A DNA stretch of 64,000 bases from Scedosporium boydii (GCA_002221725.1 NJFT01000212.1:1-64000), one strand, 5' to 3'; numbered from the stretch's first letter, positions 1 through 12,544 are shown. The notes: generated by a model not told the origin, from the sequence alone. Made by a program: numbers and translations.

Positions 1-65
1 CCCCCCCCCCCCCCCCCGCCAACACTTCTAGCTTCACTTCCATTAACGACATCTCTCCCTCACAG
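1..65 (+). other. End of an intron, with a poly-C run
   Basis: This is the 3' part of the intron before the IST1 exon. It starts inside a run of at least 17 C, contains a CATTAAC branch-point-like site, and ends in CTCACAG at 65. Confidence 0.7.
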
Positions 66-1046
66 GCCAAACTCAAAGTCCAACTAAAACTCTCCGTCGC
101 CCGCCTCCGCATGGTCCAATCCCGCGACGCCTCCCTCACCAAATCCTCCCACCGAACCGTAGCCCAACTTCTCGAAGCCCACAAACCCGACAGCGCCCGC
201 ATCCGCGTTGAGTCCATCATCCGTGCCGACATCCTCACCGAGCTCCACGAGATCCTCGAACTCTACTGCGAGCTCCTCCTCGCGCGCTTCGGGCTCCTCG
301 ACGCCTCAGGGATCCTGGGCGCTTCTTCTCGCGAGTCGCATAATAATCATAACCAGCAGCAGCCTGTTTGCGATCCTGGGTTGGAGGAGGCTGTGAAGAG
401 TATTATTTATGCGGCTCCGAGGACGGAGATTAAAGAGTTGGTTGTGCTGAGGGCGCTGTTGGGGGATAAGTTTGGGAAGGAGTTTGTGTTGAAGGCTATG
501 GAGGGTGTAGAGGGCGGTGTTAGCGAAAAGGTGGTTAGGAGATTGGGCGTCGAGCCGCCTAAGCCGCAGCTCGTCGAGGGTTATCTTGAGGAGATCGCAA
601 GGGCGTATAATGTTGACTGGCCACGGGGTAGATTGACCGCTGAGGAGGAAGGCACTGAAGAGCTGGATTTGCTAATCGACATGGACGAGGACGAACGCGG
701 TGATGACGATGACAAGGGAAGTGGCGGCGGGCAGGCTCTCGCTGAGCTTGGGCTTCTCGAACAAGACCCTCTGCCCACTTCCCCCGAAAAGGCAGGAAAT
801 GCGCCAACCGAGCCTAAAGGTCCCGCGAAGCCAAGCGAAGCTCCGAAACCAGCCGCTCCCCCGCCGAAGAAGCCCGCAACGCCGAAAGCCACGGAACTAA
901 AACCCATGCCCAAACCGCAGCCCCAAAGGGCGCAAGCTTCGAAACCCGCCGTCTCGAAGCCCGCCCCTACGGCTTCACCGGGGAGCGGCATCCCCGACCT
1001 GTCCGAGTTGGAGCAGAGATTCGCCGCACTGAAGAAGCTGGGCTGA
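66..1046 (+). CDS. IST1-like ESCRT-III regulator, 5' end missing
   Basis: The 3' exon of an IST1-family protein, which binds ESCRT-III and regulates the Vps4 ATPase in multivesicular-body sorting at endosomes. The reading frame is open from a CAG acceptor ending at 65; the first codons give AKLKVQLKLSVARLRM, the conserved start of the IST1 domain, so the preceding exon with the true start lies outside the window. An internal ATG at 111 would cut off this helix and is unlikely to be the start. The IST1 helical core covers roughly the first 180 residues of this exon. It is followed by an acidic linker, a Pro/Lys/Ala-rich low-complexity stretch, and a short C-terminal helix ending in FAALKKLG that looks like a MIT-interacting motif. 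The intron upstream begins at or before the window edge and contains a run of 17 C. Family assignment is firm; the MIM-like tail is inference. Confidence 0.88.
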   Translation, partial: AKLKVQLKLSVARLRMVQSRDASLTKSSHRTVAQLLEAHKPDSARIRVESIIRADILTELHEILELYCELLLARFGLLDASGILGASSRESHNNHNQQQPVCDPGLEEAVKSIIYAAPRTEIKELVVLRALLGDKFGKEFVLKAMEGVEGGVSEKVVRRLGVEPPKPQLVEGYLEEIARAYNVDWPRGRLTAEEEGTEELDLLIDMDEDERGDDDDKGSGGGQALAELGLLEQDPLPTSPEKAGNAPTEPKGPAKPSEAPKPAAPPPKKPATPKATELKPMPKPQPQRAQASKPAVSKPAPTASPGSGIPDLSELEQRFAALKKLG

Positions 1047-1633
1047 ACGCTGTCTCTTTTCTCTCTGTGGGGAGGGGGTGGACTTGTAGTACTGCGGTCC
1101 GTTATTGTCATGGGGGTTGTTTACGTCGTTCGTGGGAGGGTCTAGCGTTTTATTTCCTTTTTTGGGTTCTGTTTTCTTCCATTTCCTTTTTGCCATGGTT
1201 AGCATGTTCCTGGGATACCAATCCTCAGCTGTAAGACATAGCGTTCTCAATACTCCGCACATTCTAGCATATTTGCCCTCGGGCTTTTCTTCAACTTAAC
1301 AAACTCCTGGAAACGATATTATATATTCCATACGAATAACTTTGTTTCTGCCTCCGGGTCGAGAAGCCCGGTATGCCTCAGATACCTGTACGCCCCCTTT
1401 CCAGAACCATGCGTGGGGATTTGGGATATCGCCAGATCCTACCACAGAATCCCTCTGTATTTTACAACCAATGCCAGTAACAGCATTAGATCTTCGAAGT
1501 CAAAGAAAGAACACAACCCCTCATCGTACGAGCAAGCTTCTATAGCCTCCTTTCCTGCCCCATTACTCGAGTAGTGACCTTTCCACTTCCCACGTACACA
1601 TCCAACTTTTCCCAGCCATGATCCCACTGAAGT
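1047..1633. other. Convergent intergenic region (3' ends of IST1 and NMA111)
   Basis: Short T-rich 3' flanks of two converging genes. I see no conserved reading frame or RNA gene here. Confidence 0.7.
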
Positions 1634-4600
1634 TTAAGCCGACGTTGTCTCCGCGCTCACCGGCTCCACACCCACAGGCTCTATTTCCACAGGCTCTACC
1701 TCCGTGATCATAGGATCGGGATCAACCCCATCCGTGGCATCCCCTTGAATGACTTTACCGCACTCGTAAGTCACTCGTCTCCAGCCGCACGGGTCGGTGG
1801 CGTCCTTGATCCAATCGACGGTAGGGAAGTAGTGATCGTTCTTCTTCATCGTCACAACCCAGGGCACGCAGTCAAAGGTAACTGCCTTCAAGCGGAAGTC
1901 TAGCATAATAATGTTAGCATCCCAGCGGTTTTTACTTGGATTAGGATGGAGGAAGAGTGCGTGCGCGTGAAAACTTACAAGTATTGTCAGGGATTTCCCG
2001 AACCGTGGCAAGGAAGGTATCAAGATCCTTCGTGGGTTTACCATTGACGTGGGTGATGAAATTCGTAGGAGCAAGGCCATACTGGTAGGCCGGTGATCCC
2101 CGAGTCCTGGCCGAGACGTAAACCTCACTGGGCAGCTTGCTGATCTGCTGACGAACGGCATGGTGAGGGCGATGCAAGATGGCGCCGCAGAACCAGATGG
2201 CATGGTCCGTCTCGACGTCATCAGCCAGCACCGTACCCGACTTCATTTGAATCTCCTCGCAGTTCCGGACGATGACGGCATCCAGCTTCTCGTGAGAGTA
2301 CATGACGTCGAGCTCGGATACCTTGGTGATGATCTTCCCGTTAAGCGTGAGGAGAATGTCGCCCTCGAGCAGCACGCTGCCTTGGACGGGGTTCCTCTCG
2401 AACGTCCGCTTGCTCACCATGAAGAGCTGGTGATGCGACTTGTTGACCTCGGCAACCTTCTTGATCCACTCCTCTGATACGCCCATGACCCTCGCCTGCG
2501 CCATGTGGATGGCTCTGAACTCGACCGAGAGCATCCGCAGCTTCGGCACGATGCCCTGCTGGATCTGGGAGATGACGGGCAGCAACGTCGGTGTCGCGAG
2601 ACCAAGGTGATACTCTTCGTCTCGTCCCAAACACGAGCTGTGCTCGCCGAGGTAGGTAAGCCAAAGCGCCTGCACCTTACCATCGGAGCCAACTAGGACT
2701 CCGCTGCCGCACTGGGCGGCCAGGTTGGTGTCGACGGTGATGGCATCGACGTTGACGGCGCGGTACCGCGGAGCGCCGGAGTTGGCGGGGATGGCCACGG
2801 CCGTAATCTCGGTAACTGTTGTGGCGGCATGCACAATACGGCCGATGCGGTTGTACCCGATAAAGTGCGTCGCAGAACCTTGCGCAAGTTCGGTGGTGCC
2901 GAGCTTAGCGCTTAGTACCGGCGCATCAACCAGCTTAGGATCGTATTGGATGACGGCGTAATTCTGCAGCGGATGCATGAAGACCACTTTGCCGTCGACG
3001 ATGATGGAATCCGCAATGGTAATAGTAATATCGCAGAGGTCGTAAGGAACGATGGCCCTCGAAATGATGACAAGACCCTTCTCGGCATCGATGACGAGGC
3101 CCATGCCCCATTTTCGATTCTTCGGGAAGCCGTCGAGTTTCAGGGGCATGCTGCAGTTCACATGCACGAAGCTTCGTACAAGATCGCCGACAGCGGGGTG
3201 AGAAGTGTGTTCGAGTTGAATGAACGAGGCCGAGCGTGTAACGGGGGGGATTTGGGGGAGAGGCTTGCCGATTTCTTCAAAGTCCCAGAGTCCAGTTACG
3301 TCATTGCGCACGGCGAGCTTCATCTTCGAAGACCAGTGGCGGTCGATGTATAAGACGGAGGTGTTGAGTGTATGGAGGTCGCGGAGGTGCTTGTAGGTGA
3401 CGACGACGCGCGACCTGTCTGGTATCGACTTCATCACGTCGATAAAAGCGTCTAGGTTTGGCGTCTTCTTGTGATCGACCGACTCAATGATCCATCCGTT
3501 ATCAGCACCACTAAATCGGAAGGACCCCGTCGCATCACAGACGTAGACCCCTCTGCAAGCGACAGCATACATGCGCGCCTGCTGGTATGAGAGATCGTGG
3601 AACTGACCACCAGCGACCGTCAAGAAGCGATCAGGGGTGATTTTATGCAGGTCGCCCACTTCAACCTCTACCTCAACGTCCTCGCCTCCGCGTTGGAGCA
3701 GCAGTTGAATCTTCTTACCGACGCTAAGATCTAGGATCTCGTCAAGGCGAATGAACTGAGTCAGGAGTTCACCGTTGACTTTGATAAGGACATCTCCCTC
3801 CTCGATCTTGTTGTCCGAAGGACCCTCGGGAAGAACAATCTCGGCGACAAGCATGCTGTTCACCCCGGGGAACTTTTCGCGGACAGACGTCTCCCAATCG
3901 GGTGAAAGACCAAGCCGGCGGCACTCGTCAAACGGCTTGAGAAGAAACTGGCACTGGATCGTTCCTCGATCGACCGGCTTGCCCTCTTGAATGCAACGGA
4001 GAGCTCGCGCAGCGCGGTCAAGAGGAAGGAAGTAATCGGTCGAGGCACCGTCGGTACGACCGCCGGCCTGGATGGCGATGGCGTGGCCATCAATGTTGAC
4101 AACGGGACTGCCGGAACTTCCTCCCGTTGCGGCGGCGTTGGCTTGGTAGTAGCATGTGTTGAAATCGCTGTATCCTTCTTGGTATTCGGGGGCGTTTCGG
4201 TCGAGACGACTAATAACACCTGAAAGAATACAGAGTTTTTCACCGGCATCGTTACCAACGACTCGAATCTCGATTCCGACTATGGAAGGATGAAAGAGTT
4301 AGCACATTTTACTTCCCCTTTCATTCGCTTTTCCAAAAACGCTGCAGGCGGGGCATACCCTTTGCCAGATCTGGTCGTATTTGTAGAGCTGTTACCGGCA
4401 TATACTTAATAGCCTTAGGGTCGAATCGTAGGATGCCGAAGTCGTGGACGGGATCTCGGTATACAGGGTAGGCGTCTACTTCCTCGTGGTTGTCGAATAC
4501 ACAGTAACCCCAGAAAGGACCGGCGCCGACGACGTGCCGATTCGTCAAGATGTACCTAAAAAAAGGGCAAAATATATGAGTATGTCTGAACAACATGCGA

Positions 4601-5014
4601 TGTTTCTCTCCCTCCTTTCTCTCACATAGAGGAAAAGGTGCGCCATGAGGCAAAGGTGCTTGCTTACCCCTTTTCAGCATCTACGACGAAGCCAGTCGCT
4701 TCACTTGTGTCGGCAAACTCGGTATCAAACGAGCATGGCTGGCAGAAGCGGATAGAAACCACAGTAGGCACGACCTTTCCAATAGTCTCTTGCCACTCAA
4801 GAGTGTCGTGAGACAGCTTTAACATAGCAGAAAGCTGTGAGGCGTTCACTTCCATCTCGGAGTCGGATTCGTGGGCGTAGGCGTGATGATTATTCTCAAG
4901 ATTACCGTCAGGGGTATTATCGCCGGCGGACACCTTGCCATTCAACGACCGGTGTTGTTTCTGTGGCCGCGCCTCCGTCGAGAACGAGGCCTTTCTCTTA
5001 GCTCGGGCGGACAT
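1634..5014 (-). CDS. nma111: NMA111 family HtrA-type serine protease
   Basis: Nuclear/cytosolic PDZ-containing serine protease of the yeast Nma111p (Ynm3) family, linked to stress response and apoptosis-like death. Four exons: 5014-4668, 4555-4359, 4279-1979, 1899-1634; the total is 1036 codons, the usual family length. The trypsin-like domain shows a triad at His123 (TNRHVV), Asp154 (VHDFGIL) and Ser237 (GGSSGSPV). At least two PDZ-like segments follow (for example around the GDVLIKVNG and GDILLTLNG loops), as expected for the duplicated protease-PDZ architecture in which the second protease copy is degenerate. The N-terminus is basic (AKRK), compatible with a nuclear localisation signal. 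Intron 3 has a clear GCTAAC branch point. No break is seen. Confidence 0.95.
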
Positions 5015-7764
5015 TGCGTAATGTATACGGATAGGAAGGGCGCCGGATGGCTACGCGGGAAAAGGTTGTCGGAGGTGTCGACGACGCAAAGGGGGTGGGG
5101 GGATGGTCAAGGCTTCGGGTTTCGCGGGTTTCCTGTTTTCTTCGGTCACACGGGCACTCTTGGGGGTGATCAGGTGGGAAAGGCCCGTTGCGAGCTGCGG
5201 CGAGTGGTGGGAGGTGGGTGTGAGAGGAAAGAGGTCGAGGCTGCCGGCGATGGAGTTAGTAGGTTGGCAAATGCAGAGACGGCGAAGAGTGCGGATACTG
5301 GAGGCCCTTGTTGTCTGTGGATGGGGGAAGGCTCTGGCAAGTGAGTTGGGAGGTGTTGGGGAGATTTGACGAGGAAGTGACAAGGAGGGTGTTGAGGCTG
5401 ACAAAACAGCCAAGACAGCGCAGGGTAGGGCAATGGAGGGAAGGAACTTGAAGCGACAGAGTTTGAGGCAGAGACGTACTATCTATGGGTGTTCGCGAAA
5501 ATGTCGCCGCAGCCGAGTTTGCGCAACAACCAAACAAGTCAAGTCCAGACTTCTACTTTGCAGACAAGAGAGAATGAGGAGAAGCGTGTCCAGAATGAAT
5601 CAAACGATATTTGATTGCTATGCGTTCAAACAACATTCAACCAAGGTTGAAGGCATATATGAATCAAGGATTAAATCAGGGTCCTGGATTTGGTGTTGAT
5701 GCAACATCGGATTAAATCAAACCACATTCCAACACACCAGACCTCTGGATAATAAACAGGCTCGAGATCTCCTTCTCGCGGTGCTCCGACTGATGAGTCA
5801 ACGGCTTCAATGTCTTGTGAAGGGATGAATTTGCCTGGCTGGGCTCTTGTGCCTCCTGCCTCGGTACTGGGATGAGATTAAATCAATGTGACTGGGGACG
5901 AGTGGAAGGAGCAACTTTGAGAGCTGAATTTTTTTCCTTTCTTTTTTTTTCTTCCATTTTATGTTTGGCGTCTGCGTTTGCAGCGTCAAGACGGGAGGCT
6001 CAGCGCAGTTGGAATTACCGTGTTAATTGGCTACTTCAGCGCTTCCATTGTACCTATTCTTAATCTTTGTGCCTATCAGGTACATTTGTTCCCCAGTGAT
6101 CAATGTACCCCACACAACCTTGATAGTTTAATGGGTCAATTGGTTGGTGTTTAACAATTTGAACATTTGATCATTGATCCGTCGTGTTCCAGAGTGCAGG
6201 TACCTTTGTACCAAATACCGAACTTTGTACTTGCAGATCCTTAGAAACAAGGTACAATATACTATGGGACAGGGATCTGCCAGGTGCATCACCATAGCCC
6301 CCAACTGTTATCGTCCTAGGCGAAGTACCTGGTCGTACGAAGTAGACACTTGCTCCTCAACAGTATCTCGATGGTGTCTGTCCAGCCAGGCAAGGCAAGA
6401 ACAGGCCGAATCCTGGAGAATCCAGAGCACATAAAAGGTGGTGAATCACAATCGCCCGAGTCCGATATTTCCTTTCAGTATTATTTCTTCTTGTTCGCTC
6501 TATGATTCCAGGATGGAGGCATCCGAGGTCATCTCCTCCCATCAGCTGGGCCATCGTCGCACACACTTCATGCGGGGCACAGCTCCATGGTAGAGAGGTG
6601 GGTGTGTCGGCTCGGGAGCACCAGAGCGGCTTAGTGCAAGAGTAGGTTGTAGCATGGCTCCTTGAGGTGATAATAGTTTCTCAGTGACAGCCTGCTCGTC
6701 GTGACAGCATCTCAGACCCGTCAAGTTCTTGTCTATACACACTTGTGGTTCTGCTCCTTCTGATAGCCTCGTAATTACGGGTGCAAGAAGCTAGAGTGGC
6801 AGAGCACGACTACATGCTGCTATACGGCACCACACCATTACATCCTACGTACTCCGTACATACATTCACGACTTCTCCCCGATCCCGACAATCCCACCCT
6901 CCTGTGGATGCGCCACACCAGACAACCAACCACGTCCTTTACACCGTCCTCTGCATCCATAAGGGTGTGCTGCGTGCTGCGTGCTTCGTCCTGCTTGCCG
7001 CCGCCCTGTCATGGTCCTGCTCCTCCTCCTGCAGAGACTCCTGTCTAGACTGCAGGGCACGGCATGCAGCCGAGTGGGATCTATGGGTGGAAGATGCCAT
7101 TTGGCAGGGAAACCCCCTCCAACCTTGTAGGCAATCAAGTGCAGCTCGTGACGAGTCTACTTACTACACCCCTTCCCAGTTCGGGATTGGCAGTTGACGG
7201 TCTGGAAAAAAAGGTGTGGCAGTCTTCTCACACTTAAGATATCTTTATTACTTTCTTGGAGCGATCACAGGTTTGGCTTCATCATTGGTTATGGTATGGA
7301 AGTTGCATTTTTTTTATTCCCCTTGGTTTTAATTAATAATCTTGGGCGTCTGTGCATTAGATGCTATATCCTTGAGAAAAGGCAGGTTCTCTGACCAAGG
7401 GAAAATATGTTGAGGGAAAACGTGCTGTCTCAAGTGAAACGGCAGCAATGAACCTTCAACCTAGTTCTGCACCCAGTATTTCTTCGCTAACTTCCCAATG
7501 TTATGAGCAACTCATGTGGTTCCTAGTACCAAATCCGTTTCGTATCGCAAAAGAGAATTACTGATGCGAGACTAAGAAGAAAAGTTACCAAAATCTCGAG
7601 AGATCGGAATCATGAAGAAAATACCGAGGTAGGAAAGAAGAAAAAAAACGAAACAACAAAAACCAGGGATGTGCTCATTCCATTGAGTGGCGCAAGTATA
7701 AACGGGGCTGTGGTCATTCATCGACCGTCCAAAAAAAGGCTGCGGATGTGCATATAAGAATGCT
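5015..7764. other. Intergenic region upstream of NMA111
   Basis: Holds the NMA111 promoter and leader next to 5015 (pyrimidine-rich on the minus strand up to about 5540), then more A/T-rich sequence. ATTAAATCA occurs three times between 5660 and 5885, and AGGTAC-type words recur between 6070 and 6340. One exact TACGAAGTA lies at 6336-6344 and one TACTCCGTA at 6850-6858. Short open frames here have no recognisable domain, and I do not call a gene. Confidence 0.6.
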
Positions 7765-8224
7765 TTAGGCGTTCTCGCCGTTGGAGGAGGCAGCGGCCGT
7801 GTTGACCTCCTCGATCGAGCCGGGGACATCGATCTCATCATCAACGACCTCGACCTTAACGCGCTTCTTGCTGGCGGAGCCTATCGAATTTACGTTAAAA
7901 GGTTAGCATTTATAATGCAATATGTCGCTCGGTGAGAGCGGCCTATCCAGCCGGGTGGGAGAAAAAGAGAGAGTGAGAGAACTTACCCTTGGGGCGGCCA
8001 CGGCGCTTCTTGACAGGAGTCTCGATGGCCTCCTCGTCGGTATCCTCGATTTTCTCAACCTTGATACGAACACGCTTCTTGGAGGGACTGTTGTCCTCAC
8101 TGGAGCTGCCCTGCTCCTCGTTCTTGACCTTCGGCTTGCGAGCAGCTCGCTTGCGGGCTACCGGGAGAGGGAAATCGAAACTTGTCAGTCGGGCAACGGT
8201 CGGAGTGGTGGTGAGGGGGGTTGA

Positions 8225-8258
<34 letters not shown>

Positions 8259-8549
8259 ATACGCGAAACCTTAGGAGTAGGACTGCCGCCATCATCCTCC
8301 CCTCCCTTGGCCCTCATGTCGGTCCAAAATTTGTGCCAGGCTTGCTGGCAAGCCTTCTTGGTGCGGCCCTTGATTTGGATTTTATCCCAGTCGACGTGGC
8401 CCTTGGTAGGACGCCACTGGTCCAGAACCTGCATGCACAGGTTGGCCTGTCTTCCATGTTAGCGCTGGGAATGCTATGACGCGGAAGAATGGAATGGATG
8501 GGGTGGTTCAACTTACGCGTTCCGTCTCCGTCCAAGATTGGGAAGACAT
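7765..8549 (-). CDS. Small Myb/SANT-like, AT-hook nuclear protein
   Basis: Four exons: 8549-8517, 8446-8263, 8157-7987, 7880-7765; 167 aa. The N-terminal 55 residues look like a fungal Myb/SANT-like DNA-binding unit: SWTETER, DQWRP, VDWDKI, GRTKKACQQAWHKFW, with the three spaced tryptophans. A basic middle (PRKRAARKPK) follows, then a textbook AT-hook (KKRRGRPKG, about residues 122-130), a second basic cluster (KKRVKV) and an acidic tail. It probably binds DNA or chromatin; the target is unknown. The second intron has 30 consecutive T (gene strand) immediately after the GTATG donor. Exon phases match throughout. Function is inferred from composition and motifs only. Confidence 0.85.
8228..8257. 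repeat. 30-A homopolymer inside an intron
   Basis: Thirty A on the plus strand, which is T30 in the transcript sense of the Myb/AT-hook gene. It starts within a few bases of the 5' splice site of intron 2. Confidence 0.95.
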
Positions 8550-10022
8550 GGTGGCTTAAAAGTTTGTGATTGAAAAAGCTGTGAGGCTGTAAGGGGCGTA
8601 GTTAGCTCTGAGTCCAGCGTGGTGATGAGAATGTCAAGGTGTGTTTCGAAACAAAGCAGAAGGAGAACACACTTAAATAAGAGTGAGGAAGAAACAATTG
8701 AGGGAAGAGGGCTGAAGTAGAAGGGAGGATAAAAGATGTAGAGGAGGGAGGTCAGGAGAGAGGGAGTTAATATGAAAAGTTCTTGAATAGGCGAGAGCTC
8801 TCCAGTCTCCAGTCTCCCCTGGCACTCGCCTATTCTGGGGCAAGGAGGATCTGATATTTCATTAAATGAACATGCTTGTGATGTTAGGAAGGGGCCCTCT
8901 CACTTGAGAGGGGAGAGAAAAGGTTGAGAACACCCAGCCCCTAGCACTCGCCTAATTTGAATATTGAGATGAAATGAGGTACCCAGGTTTCTCTCTGGGA
9001 TGAACCAGAGTGAACTTACTGCCTAGAGACAAAGGTCCAAAGGCAGGGAATGGTCAAGGTGATTAGGAAGCTCAAATAGAATGAAAGGGTAGACATACCA
9101 GATTGAGGAGATAGAGAGTATTGATGTAGGTTGATTTGTGTTGGTGGGTGTATTTGATTCCAGTTGAACCCAGCTCTGGTAAATGAAGGAGAGAGAAAGA
9201 ATAGTATCCAGGCAGCTCAGGTGCACTCACCTCTTCAGCACAACATCAGAGACTACTATGTATGAGTTCATTCCCATTAGGGATTTCGTATCATATAGAG
9301 GCTCGGAAGATCTAAGAAGCCTTCCGCAGGATCTTAGGGAATCTTACAGGGCTCAAAGGGAGGGCGCAACCAGGGAAACTAGGCATCAGGTGCACTCATA
9401 TTACAAGGACGGAGTATTCTATCAAGAAAGACTTTGTATTCTCTAGGAGATATGTGAATATTTAATAGCTCCATGTTCAGCTGGTACTCCTTCAATCCTG
9501 TCCTCGGAGGTGGACCGGGGGACAACACCGAAATGTCGTCCATTGTGCCCCGAAAAGGTGGGGCTGGGATCCGGAAGGAGGCCGATGCCGAAAGTTAGCC
9601 CAAATTTCCAAGCAAGATAGAATGTATCGAGGCGTCAACCAATATATTCGAGAAGTATAAAAAATTTCTGCTATGACGCGAAACACCAAAGGCTATAACA
9701 TCAAAGTTAGGGAGCCTGTGTTGACTCCCATCCATCAAATGTAAGGCAACACAACACAGGCGCACAAATGGTGCGTGACTCCCGAAGGGCGTATCTTCGT
9801 AAATTGATGAACTTCAATAGTTTGGCGTGATAGCTGCGTAAAGTCTTCCGTGGCAGTTGGGAAAACAAACCGGAGAGGGTATCTGTCTCAAAAAATCCGG
9901 CTACTCAACACCAAGCCTGCCAAATATGGTTCAAAAAACAAGAGTCTACGCATTCATGCAAAACACATTTCCAGAGAAGAGGAGAGTCCTGTAATCGACC
10001 TCACAAAATCATAAAACTCTTC
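8550..10022. other. Intergenic region between Myb/AT-hook gene and J-protein gene
   Basis: Promoter of the Myb/AT-hook gene on the left and 3' flank of the J-protein gene on the right. It holds an 11-bp inverted repeat (8785-8795 and 8825-8835) and a related ACTCGCCTA word near 8946. No supported gene. Confidence 0.6.
8785..8835. repeat. 11-bp perfect inverted repeat
   Basis: Arms GAATAGGCGAG (8785-8795) and CTCGCCTATTC (8825-8835) are separated by 29 bp rich in CTCCAGTCTCC. It could form a hairpin or be the footprint of a small inverted-repeat element. The same GCACTCGCCTA word recurs at about 8944. Confidence 0.7.
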
Positions 10023-12544
10023 TCATACCACACCCATCTTGTCCAGCACATTCAGGTGTTCGTCTAACCGACGCTCATGCTCCTCGCACGCCGCCGCCCA
10101 CCTTTTCCGCACTTCCCGATCCTGCCGCAGCCACTCCTTCCGCTCCCTTATCCGCTGCTTCTCAGCCGGTATCTCCTTGACGGTAATCGCTTGCGCGTTG
10201 GCCATTTGCTTCTGCCGCTCCGCAAAATGGGTGACCATGATAGAATGATATACGTTCCACTGCGACAGGTACGTATTGAACGATCGGCGGTAGCTGCTTA
10301 TGATATCAGGGGTAGGTCGTATGCCGTTGCTGCCCAGTGCGGTGGGAAACACTGGCGCGGTGGGAGGGGTCGGCATGTCCATCGTGCGCGGCCTCGGCTT
10401 GTCCTGCTTGATGGGGATGCTCTCAGACGGTTGGCTAGTGTAGGGTAAGCTCGATTTTAAATCACCGATAGACGATAGTCCGGTGCCTTGAGGCGCGAAT
10501 GGAGGTACGTTTTTGAGCTCGCTGAAGGTGGCACGGAATTCGTCTGTATCCTCCGATCCCCCGCTAGTAGGCTTAACCGTCGAGCGCATGGTAGGAGTTG
10601 AAGTGCTAGTCTTAGGCTTTGCCTCGCTGGCTTTTCCAGCACGCCATTCGGGTTTCGACGGCTCAACAGGCATCGCTCTCGCACGAGGGGGTTGGGTCGG
10701 CGTGGAAGATGCTGGAGGAGGCGGGGAGTCGATATCCATGGCGAGCGGGCTGTCAACACGTGCAGCCCCGGAATTCCTAGGCTTGGTTGACTTCATATTT
10801 AGGTTTGCCGTCGGCTCTTCCGCCTCGTCACTAACCGTGGCATGATGTGGAGTCGACGTCGGCCGTGAGGTCGTGGATTTCTTTAGCGTTGAGCGCAAAT
10901 TTCGGGTTGGCGACACTTGGGTGCGTTCGTTGGGTCGTGGTGCAAACGTTTGGGGTCCGATATCACTCCAATCCTTGGGGTCAAATTTGACGTTGGGAGT
11001 CTCGGGAGTCTCATCCACCGCTGGACTCTGATGTGAAGAGTCTGCAGCTTGTCTCGGCCTCTTGGCTGGGGACGCTTTACGACCAATGAAACCGCTTGAC
11101 CTGCTTCGTCGAAGAGGTGTTTCGGGAGCATCTTTTCCACCAGCTGTGAACCGAAAAGCGTTGTTCTGATCGCTATCAGGTACAAACCAGGAGCCCATAT
11201 CTTCAGCAGCATTCTTCGTGAAAAGGGGCTGCGGAGGTTTTGGCGGGGAAGTCCCATTGGGCTGGCTACTTGGATAGAACCTTTGGAAAGCAAGTTAGAT
11301 TTGGGAAGGGCGGGTTCAAGGTAGTTCAAGGACTGAGATAAAAAGATATGAGTGATTGGACAATGGCAAAACATACCCTGAACTTGATTTTGCTTTTGCT
11401 TGTGACTCGTCACTGTGACCTACAATATCAAGTATGTTAGGTATCCAGGGCGATAATAGAACCAGGCCACCTCGAATAGAACATTGATAAACGCACCATT
11501 CGCTTTATCAAAGCGGCTTGGCGCTCTGCCATCTTTTGTCGGTTTCCTGCCGCGGCTTTCTTCCCCCGAGCTCGTCGTTTGTGCCTGTCCCTCAAAGATC
11601 TTCGTCCGTTCTCCATGGGTGCGTTGGTAAGGCTGGCTCGTACGACCCTTTAGTATTGACTCGATGTGTTCCGAGTCGGTATCAGATCCGCCCGGCATCG
11701 ACGGTCTGGGTATTTCTGTCCTTGGAGTCGAGGCATAGCTATTGCTCTTGGCACGAGGCTCGTCTCCTATAGTCGAGCTATTTGGCCGGTATCCGTTCTT
11801 GGGAGGACTCTCCTCCGAGCTCATCTGCTCCCTATAGTTTGCGAACGAGCCCGGTCGTTGGGCTGCTGCCTTCCTTGGGGTTCTGCTAGTCGGGTGAGGG
11901 CGCGGTTGAGCTTCCGGAGCGGGCCTCTGAGTTCGGGACCCCGTAGTCCCTCCCCATTTTCCTGTATTGCCCCGTCTTTACTCGTATAGTTAGTGACTGT
12001 TGAGTGAAGTCGAAGTCGACAAGCTACTTACCCCATCTCGGCCCACCCAGAATAAACTCCTGGGGGCGGCTGCCTTTGAGAGGTGTTAGGTTTCGGCGCA
12101 CGCTGGCCATGGGCAAAGTACTTCTCCGGCCCAAACTGCTGGCTCGCGGTGGGGGTGCGCCTCCGATTCCTCCCTCGTTCTTCATTGTCTTTTTTTCGAG
12201 CCTCCTCTCGTTTCCTAGCCTCTTCCCGCACTATGCCCTCGGTTCTTAATCGATTGTACTTGGCTCGCTTGGTGTCATCTCTGAGGGTCTCGTATGCCTG
12301 TTGGATGTCTTGGAAGTTCTCGGTCGCTGAGTGATTCGACCTGTCGCGATCGGGATGAGCTTTTCGGGCTAGAGCAAAACGTTTAGTCTCGTGCTATATC
12401 TAAGCAGTCCATGGACATTTGGAATAAAGAAGACATACCGCACTTGAGGTAGGCCTGCCTGACCTCCGACTCTGTGACGCCAGATGGGCCACTCAAACCA
12501 AGGAGTTTATAGAAATCCCTCTCCGGCTCGTAAGCTAGCGCCAT
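10023..12544 (-). CDS. J-domain (DnaJ/Hsp40) protein with long disordered tail
   Basis: Hsp70 co-chaperone-type protein. Five exons: 12544-12439, 12368-12032, 11975-11497, 11419-11377, 11280-10023; 740 aa. The J domain occupies about residues 9-75, with DFYKLLGL at its start and the Hsp70-activating HPD at 40-42, directly across the first intron. A highly charged helix follows (repeats of EEARKREEARKK). The next ~500 residues are Ser/Pro/Thr-rich and presumably disordered. A conserved-looking helical C-terminus follows from about residue 630 (SYRRSFNTYLSQW, RERKEWLRQDREVRKRW). There is no Gly/Phe or zinc-finger region, so it is a class C (type III) J-protein. The client and compartment are not evident; there is no signal peptide. 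The 43-nt exon 4 is unusually short but keeps phase. Confidence 0.9.

Noticed and set aside
581..1111. 176-codon Ser-rich minus-strand frame over the IST1 exon.
   Set aside because: It is the complement of the Pro/Lys/Ala-rich IST1 tail.
6781..7197. 138-codon frame with a Cys-rich segment upstream of the Myb/AT-hook 3' end, possibly a small secreted protein.
   Set aside because: It lacks an N-terminal signal peptide, the Cys cluster follows a low-complexity stretch, and an antisense frame of similar length covers it.
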